From contig NZ_QRAP01000011.1 in NCBI RefSeq assembly GCF_003363015.1, positions 1-64,000 of the forward strand: 64,000 bases of DNA, written 5' to 3'. Made by a program: the position numbers and the translations under genes. The DNA is from Enterobacillus tribolii (lineage in GTDB: Bacteria; Pseudomonadota; Gammaproteobacteria; Enterobacterales; Enterobacteriaceae). The notes beneath the pieces are model-generated. The model did no database searches and was not told the DNA's origin. It was given only the letters and a program-made list of their open reading frames with translations. Shown here in pieces: positions 1 to 9,311 of the stretch; the stretch's first letter is position 1, and every line of letters begins with the position of its first letter.

Positions 1-91
1 CCTGACCCCATGCCGAACTCAGAAGTGAAACGCCGTAGCGCCGATGGTAGTGTGGGGCTTCCCCATGTGAGAGTAGGGAACTGCCAGGCTT
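1..91 (+). rRNA. rrf: 5S ribosomal RNA, 3' part (5' end outside window)
   Basis: The sequence matches the E. coli 5S rRNA from about nucleotide 30 to its 3' end, including the conserved CCGAACTCAGAAGTGAAAC stretch and the closing strand CTGCCAGGC of helix I. The first ~29 nucleotides lie before the window. It is the last gene of an rRNA operon read rightwards and is followed at once by an intrinsic terminator. Confidence 0.97.
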
Positions 92-102
92 TTATCAGTG
101 AG

Positions 103-130
103 AACCCCGGTCGGAAGGCCGGGGTTTTTG
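103..130 (+). terminator. rRNA operon intrinsic terminator
   Basis: AACCCCGG (103-110) pairs with CCGGGGTT (119-126) around an 8-nt loop and is followed by a short T run. It lies 12 nt after the end of 5S rRNA. Confidence 0.9.
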
Positions 131-180
131 CGTTTAGGTATTTGAAAAACGCTTCAAAAAAGAAGGAGATAAATTATCTC

Positions 181-690
181 CTATCGCGTTTTCAGCCATT
201 GATGAATAAACGCCGCGATGGTTTCAGGCTGATTGATATCTAACTGAGGAATATTACTTTCCTGCTTAGTCTCGCTGGCAAGCGCGATAACGTTTTCATC
301 AATAACACCAGCAAACGGCTTCCCAACGCTCTGGCGGTATAACGCAATCTTGGGAATGGCATCATGCTTAAACCCTTCGACCAGAATTAAATCACAGCGT
401 GCCGGGTCGATCCTTGATGCCAAAAACTGCAGATCCAGTGGCTCCTGTTCCGGTGTTTCGGTCATCAACGCCCAGCGTTTATCGCTGGCGACCAGCGTCT
501 GTTCCGCTCCGGCTTTACGTAGCTCGTAGCTGTCTTTGCCCGGCGTATCTACATCCATATCATGATGAGTATGCTTAATCAGGGCGATACGAACTCCCAT
601 GGCATTAAGTAACGGAATCAAACGTTTCAGCAGCGTGGTTTTCCCGGTCCCGCTGTATGCGGCAATTCCCAATAACGGTGGTTTTTTCAC
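181..690 (-). CDS. mobB: Molybdopterin-guanine dinucleotide biosynthesis adapter protein MobB
   Basis: MobB is a GTP-binding adapter that assists MobA in attaching GMP to molybdopterin. The 169-residue protein has an N-terminal P-loop (GTGKTT, about residues 14-19) and the MobB-type KHTHHDMDVDTPGKDS segment. Its length fits the family. The start overlaps the mobA stop by 4 nt, so the two are translationally coupled in the order mobA-mobB, as in E. coli. MobB is usually dispensable for cofactor synthesis. Confidence 0.96.
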   Translation of the reverse strand: MKKPPLLGIAAYSGTGKTTLLKRLIPLLNAMGVRIALIKHTHHDMDVDTPGKDSYELRKAGAEQTLVASDKRWALMTETPEQEPLDLQFLASRIDPARCDLILVEGFKHDAIPKIALYRQSVGKPFAGVIDENVIALASETKQESNIPQLDINQPETIAAFIHQWLKTR

Positions 691-1271
691 GATTTATTCC
701 GTAGCTGTTGTTCTACCCGCAGACAATCCTCCGGGGTGTTGAAATTGATGAAGCACTCAGGACGGGGATAGGTTACCCGCTTAGCCCCTTCACCTTCCAG
801 AAATAACATCAGCTTACGTTCACCTTGTTCAAGATAATGGCGTAAATTCGCTGCAAGAGAGCGATGTAACAAGGCTATTGTAGGATGACTGCGCTCTCCG
901 TCATCAATATACGCGGCCAGAGCGTTATCTCTCCCCTGCCACAGACGTTCGACGATGTCGGCGGGAACGAAAGGAACGTCGCAAGGCACGAAGGCAACCC
1001 ATTCATTCTGCATAGATTCCAGGCCGCTCAACATCCCGGCCAGCGGGCCGAAGAATCCGGGCAGCGTATCGCTGAATACATGGATGCCGGACTCGCTGTA
1101 AAGCGCCTGATTGCGATTGGCGCTTATGGCGATGTTATGAACCTGCGGAGCGAGTACGTCGAGCACATAGCGATACAGCGGCCGTCCGTTTAGCTGTATC
1201 AGCCCCTTATCTGCCCCTCCCATGCGCGTCGCCTGCCCACCGGCCAGGATCACGCCGTCAATCTTCTTCAT
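687..1271 (-). CDS. mobA: Molybdenum cofactor guanylyltransferase MobA
   Basis: MobA transfers GMP from GTP to Mo-molybdopterin, making the bis-MGD cofactor of DMSO-reductase-family enzymes such as nitrate reductase and formate dehydrogenase. The 194-residue protein begins with the nucleotidyltransferase signature ILAGGQATRMGGADKG (residues 9-24). It carries the metal/nucleotide segment VPCDVPF near residue 100. It is the first gene of a mobAB operon divergent from yihD. It is cytoplasmic. Confidence 0.97.
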   Translation of the reverse strand: MKKIDGVILAGGQATRMGGADKGLIQLNGRPLYRYVLDVLAPQVHNIAISANRNQALYSESGIHVFSDTLPGFFGPLAGMLSGLESMQNEWVAFVPCDVPFVPADIVERLWQGRDNALAAYIDDGERSHPTIALLHRSLAANLRHYLEQGERKLMLFLEGEGAKRVTYPRPECFINFNTPEDCLRVEQQLRNKS

Positions 1272-1311
1272 GGTTGAAACCTTTCGTTTTTCTTCATCAT
1301 CTATTAAGTAG

Positions 1312-1359
1312 CGCTTACTTTTATGTATGCACAGTGTAATAGTTTGTAAAAAGTAAGCG
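1312..1359. repeat. 11-bp perfect inverted repeat between mobA and yihD
   Basis: CGCTTACTTTT (1312-1322) is repeated as its exact reverse complement AAAAGTAAGCG (1349-1359), with a 26-bp spacer. It sits in the divergent mobA/yihD promoter region. It could be an operator dyad with two sites or a cruciform-type repeat. No known regulator is assigned. Confidence 0.7.
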
Positions 1360-1438
1360 TTACACCAACAGACACTATCTTTGGTAGATTATGCCTGCTA
1401 ATTTTACAGCCCAGCAGGCATCCAGGGAGAAAATGAGA

Positions 1439-1708
1439 ATGAAATGCCATCGTCTTAATGAACTGATTGAATTGATTCACCCAGCCTGGCAGCAGGAACC
1501 TGATTTGAACCTGGTTCAGTTTGTCCAAAAACTGGCTGATGAGGCCGGCTATAAAGGAGAACTCGCCGATCTGACGGATGATATTTTAATCTATCACCTG
1601 AAGATGCGTAATGCCGAAAAAACGGAAGCAATCCCGGGATTGAAGAAAGACTATGAGGAAGACTTCAAAACCGCATTGCTGCGTGCCCGCGGCGTTATCA
1701 AAGACTGA
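1439..1708 (+). CDS. yihD: YihD family protein (DUF1040)
   Basis: The 89-residue cytoplasmic protein is highly similar to E. coli YihD, with identical [15 protein letters not shown] and [19 protein letters not shown] blocks. Its biochemical role is not known. The start at 1439 is preferred over the ATG at 1433 because it gives a good spacing to the GGGAG at about 1425-1429 and equals the E. coli length. It begins the yihD-srkA-dsbA operon, which in E. coli is linked to the Cpx envelope stress response. Confidence 0.94.
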   Translation: MKCHRLNELIELIHPAWQQEPDLNLVQFVQKLADEAGYKGELADLTDDILIYHLKMRNAEKTEAIPGLKKDYEEDFKTALLRARGVIKD

Positions 1709-1713
1709 ATATT

Positions 1714-2703
1714 ATGAATAGCAGCCCGGCTTTTAACTTTCATACGCTCACCCCCGACACTATTCTTGATGCCATTGAAAGTACCGGTATCCGTGTAGAC
1801 TCCGGCCTTACCGAACTGAACAGTTTTGAAAACCGGGTTTTTCAGCTAATGGATGAAGAGCGTCGCCGCTATGTGGTGAAGTTCTACCGGCCGGAGCGCT
1901 GGAGCGAACAGCAAATACGGGAAGAGCACCAGTTTGCTGCTGAACTGGCGGCGGACGAGGTTCCGGTCGTGGCTCCGTTGGTGCTGCAGGAAAACACGCT
2001 GCACCATTTTGCCGGCTATGCCTTTGCGTTGTTTCCCAGCATGGGCGGGCGCCAGTATGAAGTGGACAATGAAGATCAGCTTGAGTGGGTCGGGCGTTTT
2101 CTGGGGCGTATCCATCAGGTAGGGCAGCGGCGGTGTTTTGAGCAGCGACCAACTCTCGGGCTTCAGGAGTATGTCTGTCAGCCGCGTATCACGCTTGATG
2201 AGACGGCGTTGATCCCGTCGGGGCTTAAAGCCGGCTTCCTGGCTGCGCTGGACGGGCTGATTAACGAAATAGGCGTATTTTGGCAGACGGACTGGCCGGC
2301 GTTGCGTTTACATGGTGATTGCCATCCGGGGAATATCCTGTGGCGTGACGGCCCGTTGTTTGTTGACCTGGATGATGCGCGTAATGGCCCGGCGGTGCAG
2401 GATCTTTGGATGCTATTGCACGGAGAGCGCCGCGATCAATTGGTGCAACTGGATATTCTTTTAGAGGCTTACGGTGAGTTTGCTGATTTCGATCAACAGC
2501 AACTACGCTTGATCGAACCTTTACGCGCAATGCGCATGATTCATTACCTTGCGTGGGTCGTCCGCCGCTGGCAGGACCCCGCGTTTCCTAAAAGCTTTCC
2601 CTGGATGACGGACGAAGGTTTCTGGCTGAAGCAAATCGCCGCGTTTCGGGAGCAGGTTAAGCTGTTACAGGCTCCGCCGTTGCAGCTAATGCCGATGTAT
2701 TAA
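1714..2703 (+). CDS. srkA: Stress response serine/threonine kinase A (SrkA/RdoA/YihE)
   Basis: SrkA is a Ser/Thr kinase with an aminoglycoside-phosphotransferase/choline-kinase fold. In E. coli it protects against stress-induced cell death and is Cpx-regulated. The 329 residues show the catalytic loop LRLHGDCHPGNILW and the metal-binding VDLDDARNGP, both family hallmarks, and end PPLQLMPMY like the E. coli protein. It starts 5 nt after the yihD stop and is followed 27 nt later by dsbA, so the three are co-transcribed. Confidence 0.97.
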   Translation: MNSSPAFNFHTLTPDTILDAIESTGIRVDSGLTELNSFENRVFQLMDEERRRYVVKFYRPERWSEQQIREEHQFAAELAADEVPVVAPLVLQENTLHHFAGYAFALFPSMGGRQYEVDNEDQLEWVGRFLGRIHQVGQRRCFEQRPTLGLQEYVCQPRITLDETALIPSGLKAGFLAALDGLINEIGVFWQTDWPALRLHGDCHPGNILWRDGPLFVDLDDARNGPAVQDLWMLLHGERRDQLVQLDILLEAYGEFADFDQQQLRLIEPLRAMRMIHYLAWVVRRWQDPAFPKSFPWMTDEGFWLKQIAAFREQVKLLQAPPLQLMPMY

Positions 2704-2730
2704 ATTTATGATGATGGAGAAGTTTGGATT

Positions 2731-3357
2731 ATGAAAAAAATTTGGTTGGCGTTAGTGGGTATCGCAATGGCTTTCAGTGCCTCCGCAGCCCAGTTTTCCG
2801 AAGGAAAACAGTATGTAAAACTAGACAAAGCTGTAGTGGGCGAACCGCAGGTACTGGAGTTCTTCTCCTTTTACTGCCCGCACTGCTACCAGTTTGAAGA
2901 GACTTTCCACATTTCCGACGCGGTGAAAAAAGCGTTGCCGGAAGGCGTGAAAATGACCAAATATCACGTGGAGTTTCTTGGGCCGTTGGGTAAACAAATG
3001 ACCCAGGCATGGGCTGTAGCCATTGCGCTGGGCGTTGAAGATAAAATCACCGTTCCGTTGTTTGAAGGCGTACAGAAAACGCAAACCATCCGTACTCCGG
3101 ATGATATCCGTGATGTGTTTGTCAAAAACGCCGGTATCAGCGGTGAAGAGTACGATGCGGCGCTGAACAGCTTTGTCGTGAAGTCTCTGGTCGTTCAGCA
3201 GGAGAAAGCGGCTGAGGAGCTGCAACTGCGCGGTGTTCCGGCTATTTTCGTCAATGGTAAATACATGGTGAAAAACGACGGACTGGATACAGAATCTATC
3301 GACAACTACGTGGCTGAATTTTCCAACGTAGTGAAATACCTGCTGACGCTGAAGTAA
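2731..3357 (+). CDS. dsbA: Thiol:disulfide interchange protein DsbA
   Basis: DsbA is the periplasmic oxidase that introduces disulfide bonds into exported proteins and is re-oxidised by DsbB. The 208-residue precursor has a signal peptide with likely cleavage after SASA at residue 19. The active site is C49-P-H-C52 (mature C30/C33), and the cis-proline loop reads RGVPAIF. Length and sequence are typical of the family. It is the last gene of the yihD-srkA-dsbA operon and is followed by a strong terminator. Confidence 0.98.
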   Translation: MKKIWLALVGIAMAFSASAAQFSEGKQYVKLDKAVVGEPQVLEFFSFYCPHCYQFEETFHISDAVKKALPEGVKMTKYHVEFLGPLGKQMTQAWAVAIALGVEDKITVPLFEGVQKTQTIRTPDDIRDVFVKNAGISGEEYDAALNSFVVKSLVVQQEKAAEELQLRGVPAIFVNGKYMVKNDGLDTESIDNYVAEFSNVVKYLLTLK

Positions 3358-3374
3358 TTGGCAAAAGCAGCATA

Positions 3375-3400
3375 AAAAAACCGGGATTTCCCGGTTTTTT
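3375..3400. terminator. Bidirectional intrinsic terminator between dsbA and yihG
   Basis: ACCGGG and CCCGGT pair around a short ATTT loop, flanked by an A run on the left and a T run on the right. It therefore serves dsbA (+) and the convergent yihG (-). Confidence 0.93.
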
Positions 3401-3406
3401 TATGTA

Positions 3407-4321
3407 TCACTGTACTGAATATTGCTTTCTTAATTTATCAATCAGCCGATCTTTTTCCAGCCAAAGGTTGTTCAGCCACAGCTGGAACTGCCGCTTAAAC
3501 GACTTGTCGTTAAAATAGTCGCCATGCATACCGGCCGTTACGGGCAACGTTTCAATTCTTACTACGATATGTTTCATTCTGCCAAGTAATAAATCGCGGA
3601 AAGGATGGCGCTCATTCTCCGGATAAACCAGCGTAACGTTCAGTACCCGGTCAAATTGTTCTCCCAGCGTGCTTAACGTAAAAGCGATGCCGGCGGCTTT
3701 CGGCGGTAAAAGATTACGGTAGGGCGAGTTGCTCTTGATAATTTTTGCATCCGTGCTGCGGGAGCCTTCGACAAAATTTACGATCGTCGTCGGGTGCTGA
3801 CGGAATTTCTCGCAGGAGCGGCGCGTGGTTTCAATATCCTTACCGCGCAGTTCCGGATGTTTGAGTAAATAGCTGCGGGAATAGCGCTTCATGAACGGCA
3901 TGTCCAGCGCCCAACAGGCAAGCCCGACAAAAGGCACCCAGGCCAGCTGCTGTTTAAGGAAGTATTTATTCATCGGAATGTGGTTACGGAACAAAACGCA
4001 CAGAACGACAATGTCGGTCCAACTTTTGTGATTGCTGATCAACAAATACCAATTCTTTTTGCTGAGCCCGCCCAGCCCATCCACATCCCATTTCATGTCG
4101 ATATTGAACTTCATCAGCTGGGATAATCCCTGACACCAGCACCACATTACCTTGTCGGCAAATGAAGAGATATAACGCCACACCTTCGGAATGGGCAGCA
4201 GGATTTTTATTATGCCGGCCAGGATGATGGGGATGGAGCACAGGATCGTGACAATTACCGCCAGTACGGAGGTCAGCAAAAAAATGAGAGGTGTCAAAAT
4301 CCTGGTAATCAATGCCGGCAT
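3407..4321 (-). CDS. yihG: 1-acylglycerol-3-phosphate O-acyltransferase family protein YihG
   Basis: YihG is an inner-membrane acyltransferase. E. coli YihG has lysophosphatidate acyltransferase activity as a second enzyme beside PlsC. The 304-residue protein has an N-terminal hydrophobic segment (residues 7-35), the catalytic HX4D box in [11 protein letters not shown] and the substrate-binding FVEGSRST box. It is convergent with dsbA and divergent from polA. The Shine-Dalgarno sequence before the start at 4321 is weak. Confidence 0.95.
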   Translation of the reverse strand: MPALITRILTPLIFLLTSVLAVIVTILCSIPIILAGIIKILLPIPKVWRYISSFADKVMWCWCQGLSQLMKFNIDMKWDVDGLGGLSKKNWYLLISNHKSWTDIVVLCVLFRNHIPMNKYFLKQQLAWVPFVGLACWALDMPFMKRYSRSYLLKHPELRGKDIETTRRSCEKFRQHPTTIVNFVEGSRSTDAKIIKSNSPYRNLLPPKAAGIAFTLSTLGEQFDRVLNVTLVYPENERHPFRDLLLGRMKHIVVRIETLPVTAGMHGDYFNDKSFKRQFQLWLNNLWLEKDRLIDKLRKQYSVQ

Positions 4322-4508
4322 CAGTTGTTTTCGTGTTTTTTCGTCATTAGAGAGAGGGGGCGATTTTAACAGAAGAGGAAATATTGGACAGCATTTCCCC
4401 TGACATCGGACCTATTAAGTTGTGACGGAGTAATTCGGCCCTTTCGTTGTTGATAAAAAATACACTGAAACGAATTTTGCCGACATTAAAGCGTGCGTAA
4501 GTAAACTA

Positions 4509-4517
4509 TTATCCACA
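4509..4517 (+). promoter_or_regulatory. DnaA box upstream of polA (distal)
   Basis: TTATCCACA is an exact match to the high-affinity DnaA box. It lies about 270 bp before the polA start. Confidence 0.75.
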
Positions 4518-4649
4518 TAAGCATAGGGTGTTCAACTTATCGTCACCTGGATCAATTTTAATTTAATCTTTTAAAAAAAAAGAAATTTTTAAATAGGAAA
4601 GCGCGTAGATATAGAAAGTTGCCATTTGATTGCAGTTTTGTGCACAAAG

Positions 4650-4658
4650 TTATCCACA
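4650..4658 (+). promoter_or_regulatory. DnaA box upstream of polA (proximal)
   Basis: A second exact TTATCCACA lies about 130 bp before polA, next to the palindromic TTGTGCACAA (4638-4647). DnaA stimulation of polA has been reported in E. coli, so a regulatory role is plausible. Confidence 0.75.
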
Positions 4659-4763
4659 GCTTATGAAGATCGTGTGGATCTATGGAAAAACAATCACAAA
4701 TTCCCTGTGAAAGTTCGTCTCTTGCCACAAGGTGTGGCATCCTTAACGGCAAGGACAACACTC

Positions 4764-4796
4764 ATGACAAAGACAGATTATGGCCCAGATTGCTGA
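4764..4796 (+). CDS. Possible 10-codon leader peptide overlapping the polA start
   Basis: An ATG at 4764 follows AAGGA (4751-4755) at ideal spacing and encodes [10 protein letters not shown], then TGA. The polA ATG at 4780 lies inside this frame, and polA itself has no clear Shine-Dalgarno sequence. The small ORF may guide ribosomes to polA. It may also be chance. Confidence 0.35.
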   Translation: MTKTDYGPDC

Positions 4797-7572
4797 AAAT
4801 CCTTTGATCCTCGTTGATGGATCGTCGTACCTCTACCGTGCATACCATGCGTTTCCTCCCCTGACCAACAAAGCGGGAGAGCCTACCGGCGCGATGTACG
4901 GCGTGATGAACATGCTGCGCAGCCTGATGCTCCAGTATCACCCCAGCCATATTGCCGTGGTGTTTGACGCCAAGGGAAAAACCTTTCGTGATGAGCTGTT
5001 TGCAGAATACAAATCCCACCGTCCCCCGATGCCGGACGATCTGCGTATGCAGATCGAGCCGTTGCACAAGATGGTGGAAGCGGCAGGGTTTCCCATGCTG
5101 GTCATCAGCGGGGTTGAGGCGGATGATGTCATCGGCACGCTGGCTAAATCGGCGGCGGCAGCCGGGCGCCACGTGCTGATCAGTACCGGCGATAAAGATA
5201 TGGCGCAGTTGGTTACGCCGGATATCACGCTGATCAACACCATGAATAACACCATCCTCGGGCCGGATGAAGTTTGTGAAAAGTATGGCGTACCGCCGTC
5301 GTTGATTATCGATTTCCTGGCCCTGATGGGTGACTCGTCCGACAACATCCCGGGCGTGCCCGGCGTTGGCGAGAAAACGGCTCAGGCGTTGCTTCAGGGT
5401 ATCGGCAGCATCGAACAAATCTATGCCGATCTGAGTAAGGTGGCGGAGCTCAGTTTTCGTGGCGCGAAAACTATGGGCGCCAAGCTGGAGCAGAACCGGG
5501 AAATGGCCGAGCTTTCCTATAAGCTGGCGACGATCAAAACGGACGTTGAGCTGAACGTCGCCTGTGACGATCTGGCGCTGCGTAAAGCGGATACGGAAGT
5601 GCTGGTTGATCTGTTTACCCGCTACGAATTTAAACGCTGGCTGGCGGACGCAGAAGGGGGTTCCTGGCTGGGCGGCAACGGTAAGAGCGCAGCGCCCGCG
5701 GCAGGCAGCGCGAAGGCGCCCGCCGTTGAACCAAACGGCGTCGAAGCCGTGCTGTCTCAGGACGATTATCAAACGATTCTGGATGAGAAAGCGCTGGACA
5801 GCCTGATTGCCGAGCTGAAATCCGCGCCGCTGTTTGCTTTCGATACGGAAACCGATTCACTGGATACGCTGACGGCAAACCTGGTGGGGCTTTCTTTTGC
5901 CACCGCGCCGGGGAAAGCGGCCTATATTCCTGTTGGGCATGACTACCTGGATGCGCCGGATCAATTGTCCCGCGATGAGGTGCTGGCAAAACTCAAGCCG
6001 TTGCTGGAAGATGACGCGCTGCTGAAAGTCGGGCAGAACCTGAAATACGATAAGGGCATCATGGCGAATTACGGCATTACCCTGCGCGGTATTGCTTTTG
6101 ACACCATGCTGGAATCCTATGTGCTGGACAGCGTGGCAGGCCGCCATGATATGGACAGCCTGGCCGAACGCCATCTGAACCATAAGACCATCTCGTTCGA
6201 AGATATCGCCGGCAAAGGTAAAGGTCAGCTGACCTTCAACCAAATCGCGCTGGAGCAGGCGGGGCCGTATGCCTCGGAAGATGCGGATGTCACTCTGCAA
6301 CTGCATCAGGCGTTGTGGCCGAAGCTGGAAGCTGAGCCGGGGCTGAAAAAGGTCTTCACTGAAATTGAAATGCCGCTGGTGCCGGTTTTGTCGCGTATGG
6401 AGCGTATCGGGGTACTGATCGACAGCACGATTTTGGGCAAACACTCGCAAGAGCTGGCGGTACGTCTGGATGAGCTGGAAAAGCAGGCGCACGAGGTGGC
6501 CGGCGAGCCGTTCAACCTTTCCTCTCCCAAGCAGTTGCAGGCCATTCTGTTTGAAAAACAGAAGCTGCCGGTGCTGAAGAAAACGCCGGGCGGCGCGCCA
6601 TCGACCAATGAAGAAGTGTTGGTGGAGTTGGCCGAGCAGGACTATGAATTACCGAAGGTGATTCTGGAATACCGCGGGTTGGCTAAGCTGAAAACCACTT
6701 ACACTGATAAGCTGCCGCAGATGATTAATCCGGCGACCGGCCGGGTGCATACCTCTTACCATCAGGCGGTTACCGCAACCGGGCGTCTGTCGTCCAGCGA
6801 TCCCAACCTGCAGAATATCCCGGTGCGTAATGATGAAGGGCGGCGTATCCGTCAGGCGTTTATCGCGCCGCAGGGGTTTCGCATTGTTGCTGCCGACTAC
6901 TCCCAGATTGAATTGCGCATTATGGCGCACCTTTCCGGCGACAAAGGCTTGCTGGACGCTTTCGCCGCCGGTAAAGACATTCACCGGGCGACGGCGGCGG
7001 AGGTTTTCGGATTACCGCTGGAAAGCGTTACCGGTGAACAGCGCCGCAGCGCCAAAGCCATTAACTTCGGCCTGATCTATGGCATGAGCGCTTTCGGCCT
7101 TGCCCGTCAGCTCGGTATTGCCCGTGGCGAGGCGCAGCGTTATATGGATCTCTACTTTGAGCGCTATCCCGGCGTGCTGGCCTATATGGAAAGAACCCGC
7201 CAGCAGGCCACGGAGCAGGGCTATGTTTCAACGCTGGACGGTCGCCGCCTCTACCTGCCGGAAATTCATTCACGCAACGCCATGCGCCGTAAAGGCGCTG
7301 AACGCGCGGCAATCAATGCGCCGATGCAGGGAACGGCAGCGGATATCATCAAACGGGCAATGATTGCCGTTGATGCCTGGCTGCTGGATCAACAGCATGA
7401 CGACATTCGCATGATTATGCAGGTTCATGATGAATTGGTGTTTGAGATTCATGAATCCAGGGTTGATGAGGCTATTGAAAAGATCCGCGTTCTGATGGAA
7501 CAGAGCATGAGTTTGGCGGTTCCACTGAAAGTGGATGTCGGGGTCGGAGAAAACTGGGATCAGGCTCACTGA
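4780..7572 (+). CDS. polA: DNA polymerase I
   Basis: Pol I fills gaps and removes RNA primers in repair and Okazaki fragment maturation. The 930-residue protein has the three expected domains. The 5'-3' exonuclease (about 1-300) carries [23 protein letters not shown] and [10 protein letters not shown]. The 3'-5' exonuclease (about 325-520) carries [10 protein letters not shown]. The polymerase domain carries [36 protein letters not shown] and the catalytic VHDELVFE. It ends in GENWDQAH, as in E. coli. It is followed by the Spot 42 gene, the order seen in E. coli. Confidence 0.99.
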   Translation: MAQIAENPLILVDGSSYLYRAYHAFPPLTNKAGEPTGAMYGVMNMLRSLMLQYHPSHIAVVFDAKGKTFRDELFAEYKSHRPPMPDDLRMQIEPLHKMVEAAGFPMLVISGVEADDVIGTLAKSAAAAGRHVLISTGDKDMAQLVTPDITLINTMNNTILGPDEVCEKYGVPPSLIIDFLALMGDSSDNIPGVPGVGEKTAQALLQGIGSIEQIYADLSKVAELSFRGAKTMGAKLEQNREMAELSYKLATIKTDVELNVACDDLALRKADTEVLVDLFTRYEFKRWLADAEGGSWLGGNGKSAAPAAGSAKAPAVEPNGVEAVLSQDDYQTILDEKALDSLIAELKSAPLFAFDTETDSLDTLTANLVGLSFATAPGKAAYIPVGHDYLDAPDQLSRDEVLAKLKPLLEDDALLKVGQNLKYDKGIMANYGITLRGIAFDTMLESYVLDSVAGRHDMDSLAERHLNHKTISFEDIAGKGKGQLTFNQIALEQAGPYASEDADVTLQLHQALWPKLEAEPGLKKVFTEIEMPLVPVLSRMERIGVLIDSTILGKHSQELAVRLDELEKQAHEVAGEPFNLSSPKQLQAILFEKQKLPVLKKTPGGAPSTNEEVLVELAEQDYELPKVILEYRGLAKLKTTYTDKLPQMINPATGRVHTSYHQAVTATGRLSSSDPNLQNIPVRNDEGRRIRQAFIAPQGFRIVAADYSQIELRIMAHLSGDKGLLDAFAAGKDIHRATAAEVFGLPLESVTGEQRRSAKAINFGLIYGMSAFGLARQLGIARGEAQRYMDLYFERYPGVLAYMERTRQQATEQGYVSTLDGRRLYLPEIHSRNAMRRKGAERAAINAPMQGTAADIIKRAMIAVDAWLLDQQHDDIRMIMQVHDELVFEIHESRVDEAIEKIRVLMEQSMSLAVPLKVDVGVGENWDQAH

Positions 7573-7592
7573 TTAGTGGCGTAAGGGCTTGA

Positions 7593-7613
7593 TTATGTAA
7601 TTTAGCTACATAA
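7593..7613. repeat. Perfect palindrome between polA and spf
   Basis: TTATGTA and TACATAA form 7-bp perfect arms around ATTTAGC. It lies about 20 bp after the polA stop and about 105 bp before the spf start, in the region where CRP acts on spf in E. coli. It is not a canonical CRP site. No T run follows, so it is not an obvious terminator. Confidence 0.55.
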
Positions 7614-7717
7614 AATAGCGCCATTCACGCCGTTGGTGCTGTTTTAATGTGCAGTATTTTGTAAGTAAAGTACAAAAAAGGTTTTACCTGCCGTAAAAAT
7701 GTTGTACAGTTACTTCT

Positions 7718-7826
7718 GTAGGGTACAGAGGTAAGATGTTCTATCTTTCAGACCTTTTACTTCACGTAATCGGATTTGGCTGAATATTAGCCGCCCCAGT
7801 CTTTTATGACTGGGGCGTTTTTTTTG
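7718..7826 (+). ncRNA. spf: Spot 42 small RNA
   Basis: Spot 42 is an Hfq-dependent sRNA that represses secondary carbon-source genes such as galK, xylF and sucC when cAMP is low. The start GTAGGGTACAGAGGTAAGA and the 3' hairpin GCCCCAGTC/GACTGGGGC with a T run are nearly identical to E. coli spf, and the length is about 109 nt. It sits after polA, as in E. coli. Its known E. coli target xylF is also encoded in this window. Confidence 0.96.
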
Positions 7827-7903
7827 TATAAACAAAAAATTGAAACAAGACTTCTGATGGCGGATTTTTCCTGATAAATGAAAAGATCATGCCGGATGGC
7901 GTG

Positions 7904-7926
7904 CGGTGCGGCGGAATGACGCACCG
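7904..7926 (-). terminator. Candidate hairpin downstream of engB
   Basis: CGGTGCG (7904-7910) and CGCACCG (7920-7926) form a 7-bp stem about 44 nt past the engB stop. There is no T tract directly after it on the minus strand, so termination is uncertain. Confidence 0.35.
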
Positions 7927-7969
7927 GTAAGAAAAGAAGTATTCTGAAATCGGGTAACGTTATAGAACG

Positions 7970-8617
7970 CTATTCGCCCTGAGCGTCTTCCCCGGCTTCC
8001 GGCTCCGGTTCAAGCTCGCTGAACCAGTAGTCCAGCTTATTGCGCAGTTTATCCACGCCTGTCTTCTTCAGTGATGAAAAGTATTCCACCTGTATGTCGC
8101 CCATAAAAGGCAGTACGGCTTCGCGCACCATATTGAGCTGGGATTTGCGTGCGCCGGATGCCAGCTTATCGGCCTTGGTCAGCAGAATCAGCACCGGCAG
8201 GCTTACGTCCACGGCCCACTGAATCATCTGTTGGTCCAATTCCTTCAGCGGATGGCGGATATCCATCAGCACCACCAGTCCTTTCAGGCAGTTACGTTTT
8301 TGCAGATATTCACCCAGCGCCTGCTGCCATTTGCGCTTCATCTCTTCCGGTACTTCCGCGTAACCGTAGCCGGGGAGATCGACCAAACGAACGCCTTCGG
8401 CCACTTCAAACAGGTTAATCAGCTGGGTACGGCCCGGCGTTTTACTGGTGCGGGCCAGGCTCTTCTGGTTGGTCAGCGTATTGAGGGCGCTGGATTTTCC
8501 GGCGTTTGAGCGCCCGGCGAAAGCGACTTCAATGCCGCTGTCGGAAGGAAGGTGGCGGATGTCGGGCGCGCTGGTGACGAAATGGGTCACATGATAGTTA
8601 TACGTTTTAGTCGTCAA
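7970..8617 (-). CDS. engB: Ribosome biogenesis GTPase EngB (YsxC/YihA)
   Basis: EngB is an essential GTPase that assists late assembly of the 50S ribosomal subunit. The G1 motif GRSNAGKSS, the G3 motif DLPGYGY and the G4 motif LTKADK are visible. The start is taken as TTG at 8617, 9 nt after a GGAG sequence. This gives a 215-residue protein whose N-terminus resembles E. coli EngB. An in-frame TTG at 8632 overlaps that GGAG and is less likely. A TTG start suggests low translation. The downstream (minus-strand) neighbour is the convergent spf. Confidence 0.95.
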   Translation of the reverse strand: MTTKTYNYHVTHFVTSAPDIRHLPSDSGIEVAFAGRSNAGKSSALNTLTNQKSLARTSKTPGRTQLINLFEVAEGVRLVDLPGYGYAEVPEEMKRKWQQALGEYLQKRNCLKGLVVLMDIRHPLKELDQQMIQWAVDVSLPVLILLTKADKLASGARKSQLNMVREAVLPFMGDIQVEYFSSLKKTGVDKLRNKLDYWFSELEPEPEAGEDAQGE

Positions 8618-8740
8618 AATTTTCGTCTCCAATCACAACGGGATTTCTGCCGGGGATTATAACCGGGCTGAAAGAAAAAGAAGCATAAATACGACGCGAT
8701 TTATCCTGGGTAAAATCCGTAATCCCGGAGCGTGTATCCG

Positions 8741-8760
8741 TGTAAGACATTTGCTATGTA
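8741..8760 (+). promoter_or_regulatory. Weak UvrY-like half site upstream of csrC
   Basis: TGTAAG at 8741-8746 matches one half of the UvrY/GacA box (TGTAAG-N6-CTTACA), but the second half is poor. It lies about 165 bp upstream of the predicted CsrC start. UvrY activates csrC in E. coli. Confidence 0.3.
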
Positions 8761-8905
8761 TTGCTTTGGATATTTCGCTTTAATTTGTAGGGTTTATTAT
8801 TTTAATTCATTTATATCAATGAATTAAAAAAACAGGTCAAATAGAAAACGTTTTTTGCCGCCTAAAGACCCTTGTTAAAAAAGGGCTTATCGCTAAAGTA
8901 GACCA

Positions 8906-9236
8906 CACAGCAAGGGAAACGCTTGGGAAGACAGTGTCAGGATGGCATAGCTCAGGGAAAGTGCAGGATCGCACTAATGAGCACAGGAATCAAGCCAGGG
9001 AACAGGCTGTGACATACGGATAATGTCACCAGGGAATATACACTCAGGATAGAGTGGTTTCACCGGAGCCGGTGAGTGAAATAGGGAAAGGCTCAGCCTC
9101 AGGAAGAGGACGCAGGAAGCAAAACAGCAAAGGGAAAAACCGGGATGTTGCGTGCATTCATGGATGGAATGTAAAGAATATCCTTCTTAGTAAGGTGTAA
9201 AATTAAGGCGACAGCGTTGACTGTCGCCTTTTTTCT
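8906..9236 (+). ncRNA. csrC: CsrC, CsrA-sequestering small RNA
   Basis: CsrC titrates the translational regulator CsrA through repeated GGA motifs. This stretch has 19 GGA triplets between about 8915 and 9170, mostly as AGGA or AGGGA in hairpin-loop-like contexts. It ends in the terminator GGCGACAG/CTGTCGCC (9207-9228) with six Ts, the same stem as E. coli csrC. The location between engB and yihI also matches. The 5' end is inferred from TTGTTA (8872-8877) and TAAAGT (8894-8899), spaced 16 bp apart. Sequence outside the motifs diverges strongly from E. coli. Confidence 0.88.
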
Positions 9237-9311
9237 TTGTCTGCTTTCTGTTAGATTCCGCCGCAATTCTATGCTGAATCATCCCTGTTAAGCGTTAAGA
9301 GCACACATACT

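Larger units (their letters stand above)
4322..4779. other. yihG-polA intergenic region with DnaA boxes
   Basis: This 458-bp gap is AT-rich, with an A8 run near 4570. It carries the promoter regions of yihG (-) and polA (+), two perfect DnaA boxes, the palindrome TTGTGCACAA (4638-4647) that resembles a degenerate DnaA box on both strands, and a 10-codon ORF reaching into polA. No other gene is visible. Confidence 0.7.

Noticed and set aside
4762-5772. 336-codon minus-strand frame opposite polA
   Set aside because: It is an antisense shadow of the polA exonuclease domain, with no independent support.
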